A program made the position numbers and the translations under genes. The notes beneath the pieces were generated by a model. That model had not been told where the DNA came from, did not search any database, and saw only the letters and a program-made list of their open reading frames with translations. Shown piece after piece: positions 20,901 through 30,070 of a stretch of 64,000 nucleotides of DNA; position 1 is the first letter of the stretch, and the number at the start of each line of letters is the position of its first letter. The DNA is from Phaeodactylum tricornutum CCAP 1055/1 (lineage: Eukaryota > Bacillariophyta > Bacillariophyceae > Surirellales > Neidiaceae): assembly GCF_000150955.2 (NCBI RefSeq), contig NC_011685.1:372001-436000 (forward strand), written 5' to 3'.

Positions 20901-21675
20901 AACAAGACACAGGCCACATCGTGGTAACCCTGATAGTAGCGCAATGCTTCGGGTTGGGGTACCTCAGATGATCGGACTAGGACGTGGTTTATCAAGTTGG
21001 CCAAGCGACGTTGTTTAGTCCGAATCACATGTGTCACGCTTGTTTGTGGCCGATAATCCATCCCAATACGCTGAGCTCGTTCGCTCCCAGTGAGTAGATG
21101 CCAAATGCAGCGCGATACGTCCATTTCCACTTGTGGGCTGTCCACGGAAAGGGCCATTACCGGAGGCAAGCGAATAGAGTTAGTACTCCTCGGATTGAAT
21201 TCCTTCATTGGTGAGATTGAATTGCTGCTGAGTGATGGATCCGTTTCGAAAGGATCATAGAAGGGAGCTAATGGTGGAGTGGATGGACGGCGCTCTTGTA
21301 CAGTTGGCGGGGGGCCTTGTGGCGACTGCGGATTCCTCGCATTGCTGAAACGCTGGGGCGGAGACGGAGGAGGTGAAACGAAAGTCGAATCCCCATCCAG
21401 CCCCAACAGTTTGGGCCAAGCGCGACGACGGATTGAGTCTATCCGTCATGAAGGGACAAAACTAATGTGTGAGACCGTGTCTGAAGAGCAACAACGCTGT
21501 TTGACTAGCCATTCATTCGAGAGGTCGTCAGCTGAATGTGGGAATATTTCTCACCATTTACGAGCCCTCCTTCACTCAGCGCAAACTCGCGTAATTTCCA
21601 GAGATCGACCTCCGGCTCCGATAAGATCCGACCAATCTCCTCCGCCTTGCGTAGATAGACTTCGTTGGGTGTCAT
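17915..21675 (-). CDS. TBC1D20-like Rab GTPase-activating protein (copy 2) with long coiled coil
   Basis: Exon 1 is 21675-21555 (MTPNEVYLRKAEEIGRILSE onward, ending SEGGLVN) and exon 2 is 21438-17915. The 116-bp intron begins GTGAGA and ends GATAG. The result is 1214 residues. The junction SEGGLVN / DSIRRRAWPKLLGL lies at exactly the same residue and phase as in copy 1. TBC fingers are intact: VEMDVSR and YYQGYHD. LSWVITWFAHEIRD is identical to copy 1. A membrane span (VATCAFTVVGVGVATHFG) follows the TBC domain. Beyond it is a roughly 450-residue Glu/Lys/Arg-rich helical region with coiled-coil character, quite unlike copy 1, and then a C-terminal hydrophobic segment (VLGLDVMILVAAIAL) that could be a second anchor. 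The predicted role is Rab1-type GAP at the ER. The two tails suggest different partners. Confidence 0.83.
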
Positions 21676-22029
21676 GATGGAGTCGGAAGTAGCTAAAGGG
21701 TAGAAGTAGTCTGGAATGTGTCACGGAAGGAGGTATCCACGTTTGCGGTAAGAAAGCACAACGTGAGCAATTATATAGATCTAGCTAGGGCCTCACTGAC
21801 AGTGAGTTCGGTATCCTTTCGCTGGTATTGTCAGCATTGACTATCAAGGCGCATAATCTGAAATCTGGCCGAAGCCGAGACTTTAAACCTAAACAATTTT
21901 GGTCTTTTTAAAGTACGTTCCTCCCCAACGAATCTAATTTTATATCCATCTTCCGTATACTTATCGACTCGACATATGTATAGAGCAATGACAAAGCATT
22001 TATAGAATATTTGACATAATCGAAAATAA
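21676..22029. other. Promoter region of TBC copy 2
   Basis: About 350 bp with no coding sequence. It contains a perfect 15-bp palindrome 117 bp upstream of the TBC copy 2 ATG and AT-rich DNA beyond it. Confidence 0.45.
21792..21806. promoter_or_regulatory. Palindrome CTCACTG-A-CAGTGAG
   Basis: A perfect 7+1+7 inverted repeat, 117 bp upstream of the ATG of TBC copy 2. Its half-site matches the TGACAGTGAG words upstream of the purple acid phosphatase gene (36782) and near 41568. A dimeric transcription-factor site is the obvious reading, unproven. Confidence 0.35.
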
Positions 22030-22037
22030 TTTACAGT
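22030..22037 (+). promoter_or_regulatory. TTTACAGT promoter word
   Basis: A plus-oriented exact match, 36 bp before the ATG (22073) of the candidate small spliced gene. It is one of the reasons for proposing that gene. Confidence 0.3.
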
Positions 22038-22072
22038 TACGTATTTTTGTTTCTGATGTTATGTAAGCCCCG

Positions 22073-22866
22073 ATGGCAAAGCAACAAAACAACCAACGAT
22101 GGCAACCTCGATGGCTAGCTGTAAGCCATGCTAAGTCTACTGCGGCCGCCGACACCTCGTTTTGATACCTCCACCTATCTTTGTATTCAAACCGACCATT
22201 CCGGCTTGGGAAAAGGGAGCCTTGGAAGTTTGTCACATTTCTGGACGATTCGGAGTGTATGGATATGGGAAGTGTCCCAGCCATCGCTGGCATCGAACGT
22301 TCACCACCCGAGTGGTTTGTCGTGGTTCACGAGACTGTCGGCCACGTGACGGTTCCTTGGGGTTTTCGGTAAGGCTGGAAAAACACGCGGTCGGAGGAGA
22401 TGAACATGGCTGCACCTAGTCTATACAGAATCCCGGCAAGGACCGTGGCGCGCTGGCGAGAAATCACTCGTGTCGCCCAACAATAAGCCTAACGGATTGC
22501 TCCTGGCATTATTGACATAACACTGGACTGAAGACAGCAGTCGGCTGGTTGTCATGCTGAATGGTTTGGTTGAAGGACTGGTTGGGATCACGTCGTGAGC
22601 TTGAGCCTCCAATGCTGCTAGCCATAGAAGTTGGGGTCGTAATTGTGGATTTTTCAGATTTGGCATGTAAACGTATTTTGTATATTCTCTATTTCTATAG
22701 TAAAACACCGACCACAACACCAACGGCAGCGCTAATGGCTGAAGCTCTCCTACAGTGCGCCTTGCCCTATCGCGATCATCAATGTTTGCCACAAAACGCC
22801 CAGTCTGGTTTGGATTGCATCCAAACTGAAAATTGTGAAGATCCGGCGCACTTTTGTATGATATAG
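22073..22866 (+). CDS. Candidate small three-exon gene (117 aa), unknown
   Basis: This is a hypothesis from splice signals and composition. Exon 1, 22073-22120 (MAKQQNNQRWQPRWLA), ends at a GTAAGC donor. Exon 2, 22229-22368, holds VPAIAGIERSPPEWFVVVHE and HVTVPWGF and ends at a strong GTAAGG donor. Exon 3, 22701-22866, follows a TTTCTATAG acceptor and carries five Cys (ALLQCALPYRDHQCLPQNA, CIQTENCEDPAHFC). All joins keep the frame, giving 117 residues. The middle exon has coding-like base composition and ends exactly at the consensus donor; without splicing the frame would hit TAA inside that donor. The 3' part is the least certain, because the second intron (332 bp) is long for this genome and other acceptors exist. 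No family is recognised. Confidence 0.3.
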
Positions 22867-22971
22867 ACTCCATGAACCGTAAAACGCGAGAAATTTGCTG
22901 AAAAACTCGACTGTGAGTACTGCTCGGTCACCACTCTCAAACTTTAGTAGTACTTGGATCGCATCCGATTC

Positions 22972-24507
22972 TTATTTTGCGGTTTTTCGTAACAACGCTA
23001 AAAAAAAACCGCCCGTGTCTTGATCTTGTGGCCACAGTCGTGTGCATCGCTCGAGATGTAAGTCGGTGGTTTTCTCGGGCGGCCACATGGAGGGAAGTGC
23101 ACACTGCATCCCCGCGTCCTTTGCTTCACTGTACGTCTCGTACCATTGTAGACGGGGAGTCTCACCGTCGTCGCCACTTCCAACGCCGACCTCGTCTGTA
23201 AGGCCTTTGTCGCTGGCATCGCGAGGATAGTCGGCTACTTTCCAATTCGCTATGCCGGGTCTTCCAGTGAAACCAGTCGGATGAGGCCACTCGATTACTT
23301 CCACTGCTGGTGCTAGTTTGTCGTCACCCCGTAAATGAAGCAAAGCAGCGGCAACTACCGCTTCATCTTCAATCGGGTTCAGACTACAGGTGCTATAGCA
23401 TACAACGCCTCCCGGTTTGACCCAACGCAGGGCACGGAGCAAGATCTTGACCTGCGTTTGGTGCAGCTCGTTTCCGTGACTCGGTTTCCACATGGGTAGT
23501 ACATGCTTGTCTTTACGACAAGTTCCATCTCCCGAACATGGAACATCACACATCGCCGCATCCCATAGTCTGGTGGTGGTCAATATCAGCTGCGTAGCGT
23601 CCTGACAACTGTACACGATGCGATCTGTGTAGCTTTCCGGTAGCCCCGATCGCCCAACGGCTCCTCGGAGGGCCGTCAAGCGTGTTTCCGAAACATCGTT
23701 CGCCACGACCCGTCCCTTGGTCCCCACAATCTCCAGCGCTTGAAGGGTTTTAGAGCCAGGGCTGGAACATAGGTCCAGCACACGACTATTGGGGCCCAAG
23801 GCTCCGACTTGCTGCAGCGCCAAGACGGGTAACATAGAACCTATCTCTTGTCGGGCCAAAGAACCATTCTGGGATTGCTCCAAAAGTAAGTCTTTCAATT
23901 CCGGGCATTTGCGGGAAATCGATTCTTTCGAAAACTTAGCTTGGTATATAGACTCGTCGAACGATACTTTGTCAAGTATCCCCTCGAACGCTGAAAGCAA
24001 TAACTCCGTTTTCTTTGACGTCATCCTGTCGTGTTGTCGTACGCGCAAAGTCAATGGAAGCGGCATTGCCATCGAATGTACAAACGGAAGCAAACAGGCA
24101 GTGACTTTGCTTTGATCGTGTCGAAACGCATCCAACAATTGTGGCGAAAGTGGCGTCTGTCTCGCAAGTAATTTTGCTTCGACTATTGAAGACGACTGCT
24201 GCTGGTCCACGTCCTCGAGAACTAGCATAGATTGACCCTTCTTTTTCTTGCGTCTTTTTGCGGCTCGTGACAGGCCTCTTCCAAGTTTCTCGATTGTTTT
24301 GCCACTATTCGTCTCGTTGATTTTCATGTCCGGTATTTTGGTGACGAGAATATCATCGTAGCGTCCGGCCACAGTTCCGATCGGTTGGTTCGCATAGTAT
24401 TCCAGAAATAGCGAATATCCGGCTCCGGTTCGACGAAACCAAACGTTTTCCGGTTTTTGCTGTTTCCCCCGCGCGTGTGACAGAGGATTGCTGCGTTTGC
24501 GACCCAT
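22972..24507 (-). CDS. NSUN2/Trm4-type RNA cytosine-C5 methyltransferase
   Basis: A 511-residue SAM-dependent enzyme that forms 5-methylcytosine, most likely in tRNA. The order is as in NOL1/NOP2/Sun proteins. RQEIGSMLPVLAL precedes the fold. The SAM-binding motif I is VLDLCSSPGSKTLQALE. NDVSETRLTALRGAVGRSG forms motif II. The motif IV catalytic helper is DVPCSGDGTCRKD with Cys324. The motif VI nucleophile is YSTCSLNPIEDEAVV with Cys374. SLNPIEDEAV and the RQE entry segment are closest to NSUN2/Trm4 among eukaryotic members. It is shorter than human NSUN2 (767 aa), with a reduced C-terminal part. The N-terminus (MGRKRSNPLSHARGKQQKP) is basic, fitting nuclear localisation. It is divergent from the dioxygenase gene across 274 bp. 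Confidence 0.9.
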   Translation of the reverse strand: MGRKRSNPLSHARGKQQKPENVWFRRTGAGYSLFLEYYANQPIGTVAGRYDDILVTKIPDMKINETNSGKTIEKLGRGLSRAAKRRKKKKGQSMLVLEDVDQQQSSSIVEAKLLARQTPLSPQLLDAFRHDQSKVTACLLPFVHSMAMPLPLTLRVRQHDRMTSKKTELLLSAFEGILDKVSFDESIYQAKFSKESISRKCPELKDLLLEQSQNGSLARQEIGSMLPVLALQQVGALGPNSRVLDLCSSPGSKTLQALEIVGTKGRVVANDVSETRLTALRGAVGRSGLPESYTDRIVYSCQDATQLILTTTRLWDAAMCDVPCSGDGTCRKDKHVLPMWKPSHGNELHQTQVKILLRALRWVKPGGVVCYSTCSLNPIEDEAVVAAALLHLRGDDKLAPAVEVIEWPHPTGFTGRPGIANWKVADYPRDASDKGLTDEVGVGSGDDGETPRLQWYETYSEAKDAGMQCALPSMWPPEKTTDLHLERCTRLWPQDQDTGGFFLALLRKTAK

Positions 24508-24781
24508 TTGATTTGACCTTTTTTGGCGGAATCGATCGACCTGAATGGAGCGAAAATCGGTTCGTTCGGGTTTTCACTGTGAGCATTCAGGGACAGATGA
24601 GTGGTTTGATGGCGCTGTCGATCTCACGCAGTCAAGATCGACAACACTTTCTAGCTAGCTATAGAAAATGTCAATCGAATACCGGATTCATTGGATCCGG
24701 CGAACCACGGACGATGTTTCGGTCTCGTCCAACGAAACGCAATACCTATTTCATTTCTCCTCGGGATAAACACGCTTCATC
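24508..24781. promoter_or_regulatory. Shared divergent promoter, m5C methyltransferase / dioxygenase
   Basis: 274 bp separate the two divergent ATG codons, so both promoters must overlap. A CACTGTGAG word at 24575 is related to the TGACTGTGAG set. I saw no clear TATA box. Confidence 0.5.
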
Positions 24782-26149
24782 ATGGGCAAGAGCAAGAAGC
24801 GCAAGCACGCTTTGTTCCATGCAGCCACGAAAGTTCTTGATGAGGAACAATCTAACGGAAAGGACCCTGGCGATGATCTTGGCTCTGTTGTTTCGGCTGC
24901 CGACTTACAAACGACCATTGACACATTGCAAATTCTCACCGAACATGGCGAACTCCTGCAAGGCCGAGCCTTTAAGGATCTGCGTCGAGCACTGCATCCG
25001 ATCATTGTAGCACAAATGCGATCGTACGATCAAGGAACGGATTACAAAATCAAAGCAACTCATGCGCTGCAAAATCTCAAGTGGTCCGATGCACTGGCAG
25101 CGCTCCAAGGTTGCCGGGATTTTCAACAAATTCCAAAACAAGGCACGATTCAACGATGGGTCCGCGACTGTGATCAAGCGCCAACCGAATGCAAAATTAC
25201 CCTACTTAATGCCATTCTGCAGGTGAACGGCCATTCAAGTAACAATAAGCATGATGTGGGTTTGGTGTTGGCGGAGCGCTTAAAAGATGGCAACTCAAGT
25301 CATGCAGCAAACGGAGGTCTGCTTGTTTTGGATAGTTGGCGCGTACCTGGACACGCATCCAGTTCGAAGATAGAAAAAGAGGAGGTCATCAAATTCAAAG
25401 TTCCTCTGAGCACCAACATTATATTTCAAGAGAAAGCGTCTGAACGTAAACCTCCGAACGAATATGACCTTCTTCTTCACTCTGTCACTCCGGACTCGAT
25501 ACAATGGTCAGACCCTCCTCCTACCATCAACAAGCACATTGTTCCGTTTGTCGACGATGTCTTTTTGCTAGATCATGTATTGACGAGATCTGAATGCAAC
25601 CAATTACGATCCGTAGCCACGATGCTGGGTTACCGACCCGATCATCCTGTCACCGTGGACAAGCCAACGGGCATTGATAGCTGTGAATGGCTTGTGGACG
25701 CCTCAATCATGGATCCACTGAACGAACGGGTCAAATCACTGCTTCCTCCAATAATGAAGGAAAGCGCTGTCGTCCATTCAATTAATTCAAGGTGGCGATT
25801 TTTTCGCTACAGCCAAGATAGTGTCTATCGACCCCACATTGACGGTTCCTGGCCGGAGAGTCGTATCAATGAAAAGGGTGAATATGAGTACGATGAATCA
25901 GGATCCGTCAAGTCTTACTTGACCTTCTTGATCTACTTGAATGATGATTTTGAAGGCGGGGAGACCCTCTTTTACATTCCATCCAGTCAAGGCATGAGCG
26001 CCCGTGGTGTTGTACCGAAGGCAGGAGCAGTACTTGTCTTTCCGCAGGGCAACACAGCTTCGCTGATTCACGAAGGTTCGGCTGTTGCAAACGGCACCAA
26101 ATATGTTGTCCGAACGGATGTCTTGTATCGTGTCAAGGGAGAAAGATGA
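24782..26149 (+). CDS. 2-oxoglutarate/Fe(II) dioxygenase, prolyl-4-hydroxylase-like
   Basis: A 455-residue protein with a C-terminal P4Hc domain (about residues 255-455). The iron ligands are His352 and Asp354 in YRPHIDGSW and His430 in LIHEGSAV. A 2-oxoglutarate-binding Arg sits in KYVVRTDVLYR ten residues later. YLTFLIYLNDDFEGGETLFY is the conserved strand pair between them. The N-terminal half is helical and lacks a signal peptide. It begins MGKSKKRKHALFHAATK, a basic nuclear-type start, so this is probably a cytosolic or nuclear hydroxylase and not a collagen-type ER enzyme. The substrate is unknown; hypoxia factors and ribosomal protein uS12 are precedents in other P4H branches. It shares a promoter with an RNA methyltransferase, which may be chance. 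Confidence 0.88.
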   Translation: MGKSKKRKHALFHAATKVLDEEQSNGKDPGDDLGSVVSAADLQTTIDTLQILTEHGELLQGRAFKDLRRALHPIIVAQMRSYDQGTDYKIKATHALQNLKWSDALAALQGCRDFQQIPKQGTIQRWVRDCDQAPTECKITLLNAILQVNGHSSNNKHDVGLVLAERLKDGNSSHAANGGLLVLDSWRVPGHASSSKIEKEEVIKFKVPLSTNIIFQEKASERKPPNEYDLLLHSVTPDSIQWSDPPPTINKHIVPFVDDVFLLDHVLTRSECNQLRSVATMLGYRPDHPVTVDKPTGIDSCEWLVDASIMDPLNERVKSLLPPIMKESAVVHSINSRWRFFRYSQDSVYRPHIDGSWPESRINEKGEYEYDESGSVKSYLTFLIYLNDDFEGGETLFYIPSSQGMSARGVVPKAGAVLVFPQGNTASLIHEGSAVANGTKYVVRTDVLYRVKGER

Positions 26150-26762
26150 CAGGATGAGTGTACATGCAACGGCATCGACTCTTATAGAAGATACAATTTT
26201 AGAGCCTCACGTGTTAATGAAGTAGAGGACTACTTACCGACTCATGCTTCTGTGTATCCTATCGTAATAATTTCGAAAATTAATAGAATGTAGACAGCAG
26301 CCAATGTCAATACTCATGCCCTCTGTATTTCCCCATAAACGAAAAATACTCAGGAATTCATCGTGCTCCCAACCATAGTTCTAGCCGAACCCGACGATTT
26401 CACTGAGCAGACGGGAAACGGTGCTGCCATCGTGGTATGTATGGTCGTTCCTTCCGACCCAAGAAAGAGGTAGTATAAATATGAGAAAATCCACTTGGGA
26501 CGAGCGATGGCAAAATAACCCTAAAAAATGACCGTCTTTCAGGTACGGTAAGAGTTTCAATCATTTTATCTAACCATTATTCCATATATTGTGGTTACTC
26601 ATGATTACCTATTGTTTGCAGCAGTTGCAATAAGAAAACTCAGTTTTCTCCCCAACCTACTCTTTCTGCTTAGATCGAACAGCGCCAACACAATAGTGGT
26701 CTGATAAATTTCTACGAAAAGCATTACGATGACCGCATGTAATAAAGAACCATTTCATTTTC

Positions 26763-26822
26763 CCCAAATAGAGTAATTTTCACCGCTGCTCATCCCAAAT
26801 AGTTATCTTCACCCCTACTCAT
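26763..26822 (+). repeat. Two-copy 31/29-bp direct repeat
   Basis: Two copies start with CCCAAATAG (26763 and 26794) and end with TCAT. Both contain TCACC(G/C)C. The second is two bases shorter and a third partial copy may follow. They lie about 400 bp upstream of the cyclin start. Confidence 0.5.
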
Positions 26823-26842
26823 CTCAAATTTTCCCTATAAAT

Positions 26843-27122
26843 ATTCGTTTCCGGAAAATGTTCCAGCAGCTACAGATTGATTTGGGAATCAAGGCCCATA
26901 GGGCTTCCTTTTGCGATAACGAAGACCGGTTTGTTAATTTTCTTCGCAAAGAAAATGTGTGAACGGAACCTGCGCGTCTAGTATCTGTATTCGTTTCCCG
27001 AAAATGTTTTTACTATTACAGATTGATAGGAAATGAAAACCCATAGGGTTTCTTGCGACAATGAACCGGTTTTCTAATTCTCTCATTCAAGAAAACATGT
27101 AAGCTGGAAGCTCCGCGTCTGA
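26843..27122 (+). repeat. Two-copy degenerate tandem repeat, about 146 and 134 bp
   Basis: Copy 1 runs from 26843 and copy 2 from 26989. Shared blocks in the same order: ATTCGTTTCC, GAAAATGTT, TACAGATTGAT, CCCATAGGG, GACCGGTTT or AACCGGTTT, AGAAAA and CTCCGCGTCT or CTGCGCGTCT. Spacing is kept with small indels. The second copy ends about 100 bp before the cyclin ATG. Confidence 0.75.
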
Positions 27123-27225
27123 AACGAAACTTTCGTCACGATTAGACCTATCACGCGCTCAAATCACATAAAAAATCCTCATTTTAAGCACATCGTCCGC
27201 ACAAAATCTTCCTTAGCCGCAAACA

Positions 27226-28410
27226 ATGCCTCCTGCCTGTGAATATGCCCCTCCAAAGACTCTCAAGGGTGCTCCTGTGCCAAAGTATGAGGCAGTCAGT
27301 CCAGCAAGAGACCTCGAACACTCAACTTGTCACCTTTCACAAATCCTTCAAGTTGAATCAAAGTCATATCTTCCTGTGGAAAACTATGTTGCTCACTTGT
27401 CTGAAAAGTTTTTCGATTTTTGGCAAGTGCGCTTCGATTTTGCGCATTGGTACTACGACATTGCCAAGGATTTCCAATACGAAGGCGAAATCGTCATTAT
27501 TGCACTGAGCTACTTCGACCGGTACATGGCGCTGACCACAAAGGAAGATCAATACACTCCCATGGAAAATGAGCTGCAAGTGCTTGCTTTGACTTGCCTA
27601 TTTGTAGCAATCAAAACCTTTTGTGACGCAACAGACGAGACAGAGTGTCTCGCATCGATTGCCGCCATCGGGCGGTTCCAAATGGAGGAAATTGAAAAAG
27701 CAGAACTGTCCATTTTGAATATGCTGGAGTGGAGAATAAATGTTCCTTCGACTTTTCGGTTCATTGAGACGTTCGTTCGCTTATTTCCCGAATGGAATGA
27801 TCAGTCAACCAAGTTTGCATCTCGAGAACTTGTCCGCGGTTCCATCTACAACAGTAGCTGCATATTTGCCACAGTTTTGGCTATGGATGGGACTTTGGTT
27901 TTCAATTATCGGTCGTCGGAACTTGCTTTCGCTTCCATCGTCTGCGCTATGTATGCGCTGGAACGTCACATTCGTATGCGGAGCGATGCCAAATTCTATT
28001 TCCTAGAATTGCTCCGAGAACTTACGGGATGGACTCCTACCAGCGACTTTGTGGGGGATGCTTACGACACGTTGGTGACATTGTTACCGTCCATGGTTGG
28101 TGGCGAATGCAAGCTCGACCCCTTTTTGATCCAGCCCATGCCAGACGACTACTTTCATGATGACTACGACTTTAATGCGATCATCTATCGAGCCGAGGAC
28201 ATTCGGACTGTCGATACAACGGTTCCAAAGCTGCTAATGCTAGACAGTGAGGGCGAGCAGAAAAACGAGCCGTCTACGGATGTCGAGGCTGGAGAAATAT
28301 GGTATGAAACAATCCATAGAACAAATTCGAGAAGCAGGAAGAACACCCAACTATCAAGATTATGGTCGGCTCTCTTTCGCCGAAAGATTCGAAGCCGCCT
28401 ACCGCAGTAA
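27226..28410 (+). CDS. Cyclin, diatom-type
   Basis: A 394-residue protein with an N-terminal cyclin box at about residues 60-190. The signature helices are seen in FDFAHWYYDIAKDFQYEGEI, ALSYFDRYMALT, and LQVLALTCLFVAIKTFCD followed by EKAELSILNMLEWRINVPST, the region that contacts the cyclin-dependent kinase. A weaker C-terminal cyclin fold follows. It lacks an obvious destruction box near the N-terminus. Diatoms have an expanded set of lineage-specific cyclins linked to light and nutrient sensing. The divergent sequence outside the box suggests this is one of them, but I cannot name the member. The start ATG is the first in frame. The upstream region carries tandem duplications that could modulate expression. 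It ends 49 bp from the convergent glycosyltransferase-like gene. Confidence 0.88.
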   Translation: MPPACEYAPPKTLKGAPVPKYEAVSPARDLEHSTCHLSQILQVESKSYLPVENYVAHLSEKFFDFWQVRFDFAHWYYDIAKDFQYEGEIVIIALSYFDRYMALTTKEDQYTPMENELQVLALTCLFVAIKTFCDATDETECLASIAAIGRFQMEEIEKAELSILNMLEWRINVPSTFRFIETFVRLFPEWNDQSTKFASRELVRGSIYNSSCIFATVLAMDGTLVFNYRSSELAFASIVCAMYALERHIRMRSDAKFYFLELLRELTGWTPTSDFVGDAYDTLVTLLPSMVGGECKLDPFLIQPMPDDYFHDDYDFNAIIYRAEDIRTVDTTVPKLLMLDSEGEQKNEPSTDVEAGEIWYETIHRTNSRSRKNTQLSRLWSALFRRKIRSRLPQ

Positions 28411-28459
28411 AAAAATAGCGAACTTTGTATACACCGACTAAGTTTACTTCTCCCCCAGG

Positions 28460-30070
28460 TTACTGCCCGAATTCATCCCTTTCTTTGCGAATGGCTTGTT
28501 CCGCATTTTTACGAACCGTGTTGAGCTGCCCCCATAAATCTTGAATTTTCGTAAACGCTGATCGTGCTTGTACGGTTCTTTGTCTCTGTTTGTTATTAGA
28601 TGCATGATATAGCAAATGGCGGGCGAATATTTGTGGCTGCAAAGGGATGATCCGTTGCAAATTACACGCCTTGACACCGACAATTTGTATGCCACCGCTC
28701 CAGTATTCTACCGAACGCGAGTCCAGACCGTCGAAGTGAAATTTGGGTGGATCGTAGGGTGGCAAAAAGCCACCAAGGCACCAGCGACTGTGCCATTCGT
28801 GAAGCTGCCGCCGAGTTGCCATCCAACCACCTTGGTTGTTGATGTAATGGGAGAGAGTGGAATCGGGCGGATCTTGTTGGTGACCAAAGTAGCCGTCAGT
28901 TCCTGACCAGTATCGACCTACAATAAACTTCGTATCCTCGTACCAGTCTTCGGTGTTTCCGGCTTGAAGAACGACCCAATCAAGCTGGGAGAAGGGAATT
29001 TCTGGCATTTTTCGCAGGTGCAAGGCATCAATTGTGGTTTCCCAAAAGTACAAGTCCTCAATGTGCGGAGCCGACGGCATATGAGCATTCGAGCTTGTGA
29101 CACCAATTTGGCAGCAAATGGACGGATCCAACGAAACCTCTTCCCCTGTCTCATTCCACCGAAAATCTCTGGGGATTGGTAGCTCCAGCGTCCGTTTAGG
29201 TTTCCAGCCGTCTAGGGCCACTTCCACCCTTATCCAACCGGGAATCATTCGCGATAGCTGGGTGGCCGTCATGGGACCGTGAAATTGACGATTCATTTCC
29301 GCAATAGTGTACGTGTTGTCGAGACGGGACGGTGCAGCTTGCCGTAGCCGGTACAAGGCGTCGGAAACGTTGCGGTATTGCTGTACCTGTGCGCCGTGTA
29401 CCACCATATCGTCTTCGTAGGCGACAAACATGTCGTAGTGGAGTAACTTGTCCTTGATCACGTAGCGGTGTTGGCGAGCAAGTCCTCGGGTTACATTCAT
29501 AATGCTTCTCGTCGAATGTTCGACCGCGTAGCCGATCGGGGTAGCTTCGTCCCACACCGTCAAGCTAACTTCGACAGTGTTGGCGTTGCCACTTTCGTGT
29601 GAAGGCAACGCCGCCAGGACTTGTCGATAGCGCTCGGTAGAGACGGGATAATGACAGATTAGATAGACATCAACATCAAATCCCGATTGATACATACTGG
29701 TGGCAGATTCACGCAAAACGGGGATAAGGGTGTTGGTAAACCGATCGTTGCCTTTTTTGGTATGCCGCTTGCCATTGTCGAATTCGGCAATTGACGTCAT
29801 AATATACAATAGTTTGGGTCGTGACCCTCGAGTGGATGACAAAGTCCCATTCACTGGTTTGCCAGGGCTTTTGAAAAAGGAAGACATGCGGTGTCTGGTA
29901 AGTAGCGGCGACTGTCTTGCTGAAGGGGGCCATGGTTGGCAGTTCCAAGCATGGTAGAAAAAGTTGGCTATCGCCAATAAACAAAGAAAAAACGAGCAAG
30001 CCCACTGAATTTTGCAGTGCTGAGAGCCCCGGCTCGCGCTAGCACTGATCGGGGTCTTCTGGATCGACAT
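28460..30070 (-). CDS. Type II membrane glycosyltransferase-like protein
   Basis: A 536-residue protein with a short basic cytosolic tail, a single span at about residues 25-40 (ACSFFLCLLAIANFFYHAW) and a long lumenal domain: Golgi glycosyltransferase topology. The lumenal part opens with PKLLYIMTSIAEFDNG, a typical first beta strand. It carries YEDDMVV at about residue 215, a DxD-like metal site. Acidic and aromatic stretches (CHYPVSTERYRQVL, DGYFGHQQDPPD, NNQGGWMATRRQL) follow. I cannot place it in a numbered GT family, so donor and acceptor are unknown. A role in glycoprotein or cell-wall glycan synthesis is inferred from topology. The start ATG gives MSIQKTPISASAS. It is divergent from PEPC. 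Confidence 0.65.
   Translation of the reverse strand: MSIQKTPISASASRGSQHCKIQWACSFFLCLLAIANFFYHAWNCQPWPPSARQSPLLTRHRMSSFFKSPGKPVNGTLSSTRGSRPKLLYIMTSIAEFDNGKRHTKKGNDRFTNTLIPVLRESATSMYQSGFDVDVYLICHYPVSTERYRQVLAALPSHESGNANTVEVSLTVWDEATPIGYAVEHSTRSIMNVTRGLARQHRYVIKDKLLHYDMFVAYEDDMVVHGAQVQQYRNVSDALYRLRQAAPSRLDNTYTIAEMNRQFHGPMTATQLSRMIPGWIRVEVALDGWKPKRTLELPIPRDFRWNETGEEVSLDPSICCQIGVTSSNAHMPSAPHIEDLYFWETTIDALHLRKMPEIPFSQLDWVVLQAGNTEDWYEDTKFIVGRYWSGTDGYFGHQQDPPDSTLSHYINNQGGWMATRRQLHEWHSRWCLGGFLPPYDPPKFHFDGLDSRSVEYWSGGIQIVGVKACNLQRIIPLQPQIFARHLLYHASNNKQRQRTVQARSAFTKIQDLWGQLNTVRKNAEQAIRKERDEFGQ

Larger units (their letters stand above)
26150..27225. other. Cyclin upstream region with tandem duplications
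   Basis: 1.08 kb without a gene. It contains the 3' UTR side of the dioxygenase and a long 5' region of the cyclin gene, with a duplicated approximately 31-bp unit and a duplicated approximately 140-bp unit (listed separately). Confidence 0.6.

Noticed and set aside
28247-28441. A plus-strand frame overlapping the cyclin C-terminus
   Set aside because: It is a shifted frame at the end of the cyclin gene. The cyclin frame continues to its own stop, and no splice pair was evident.
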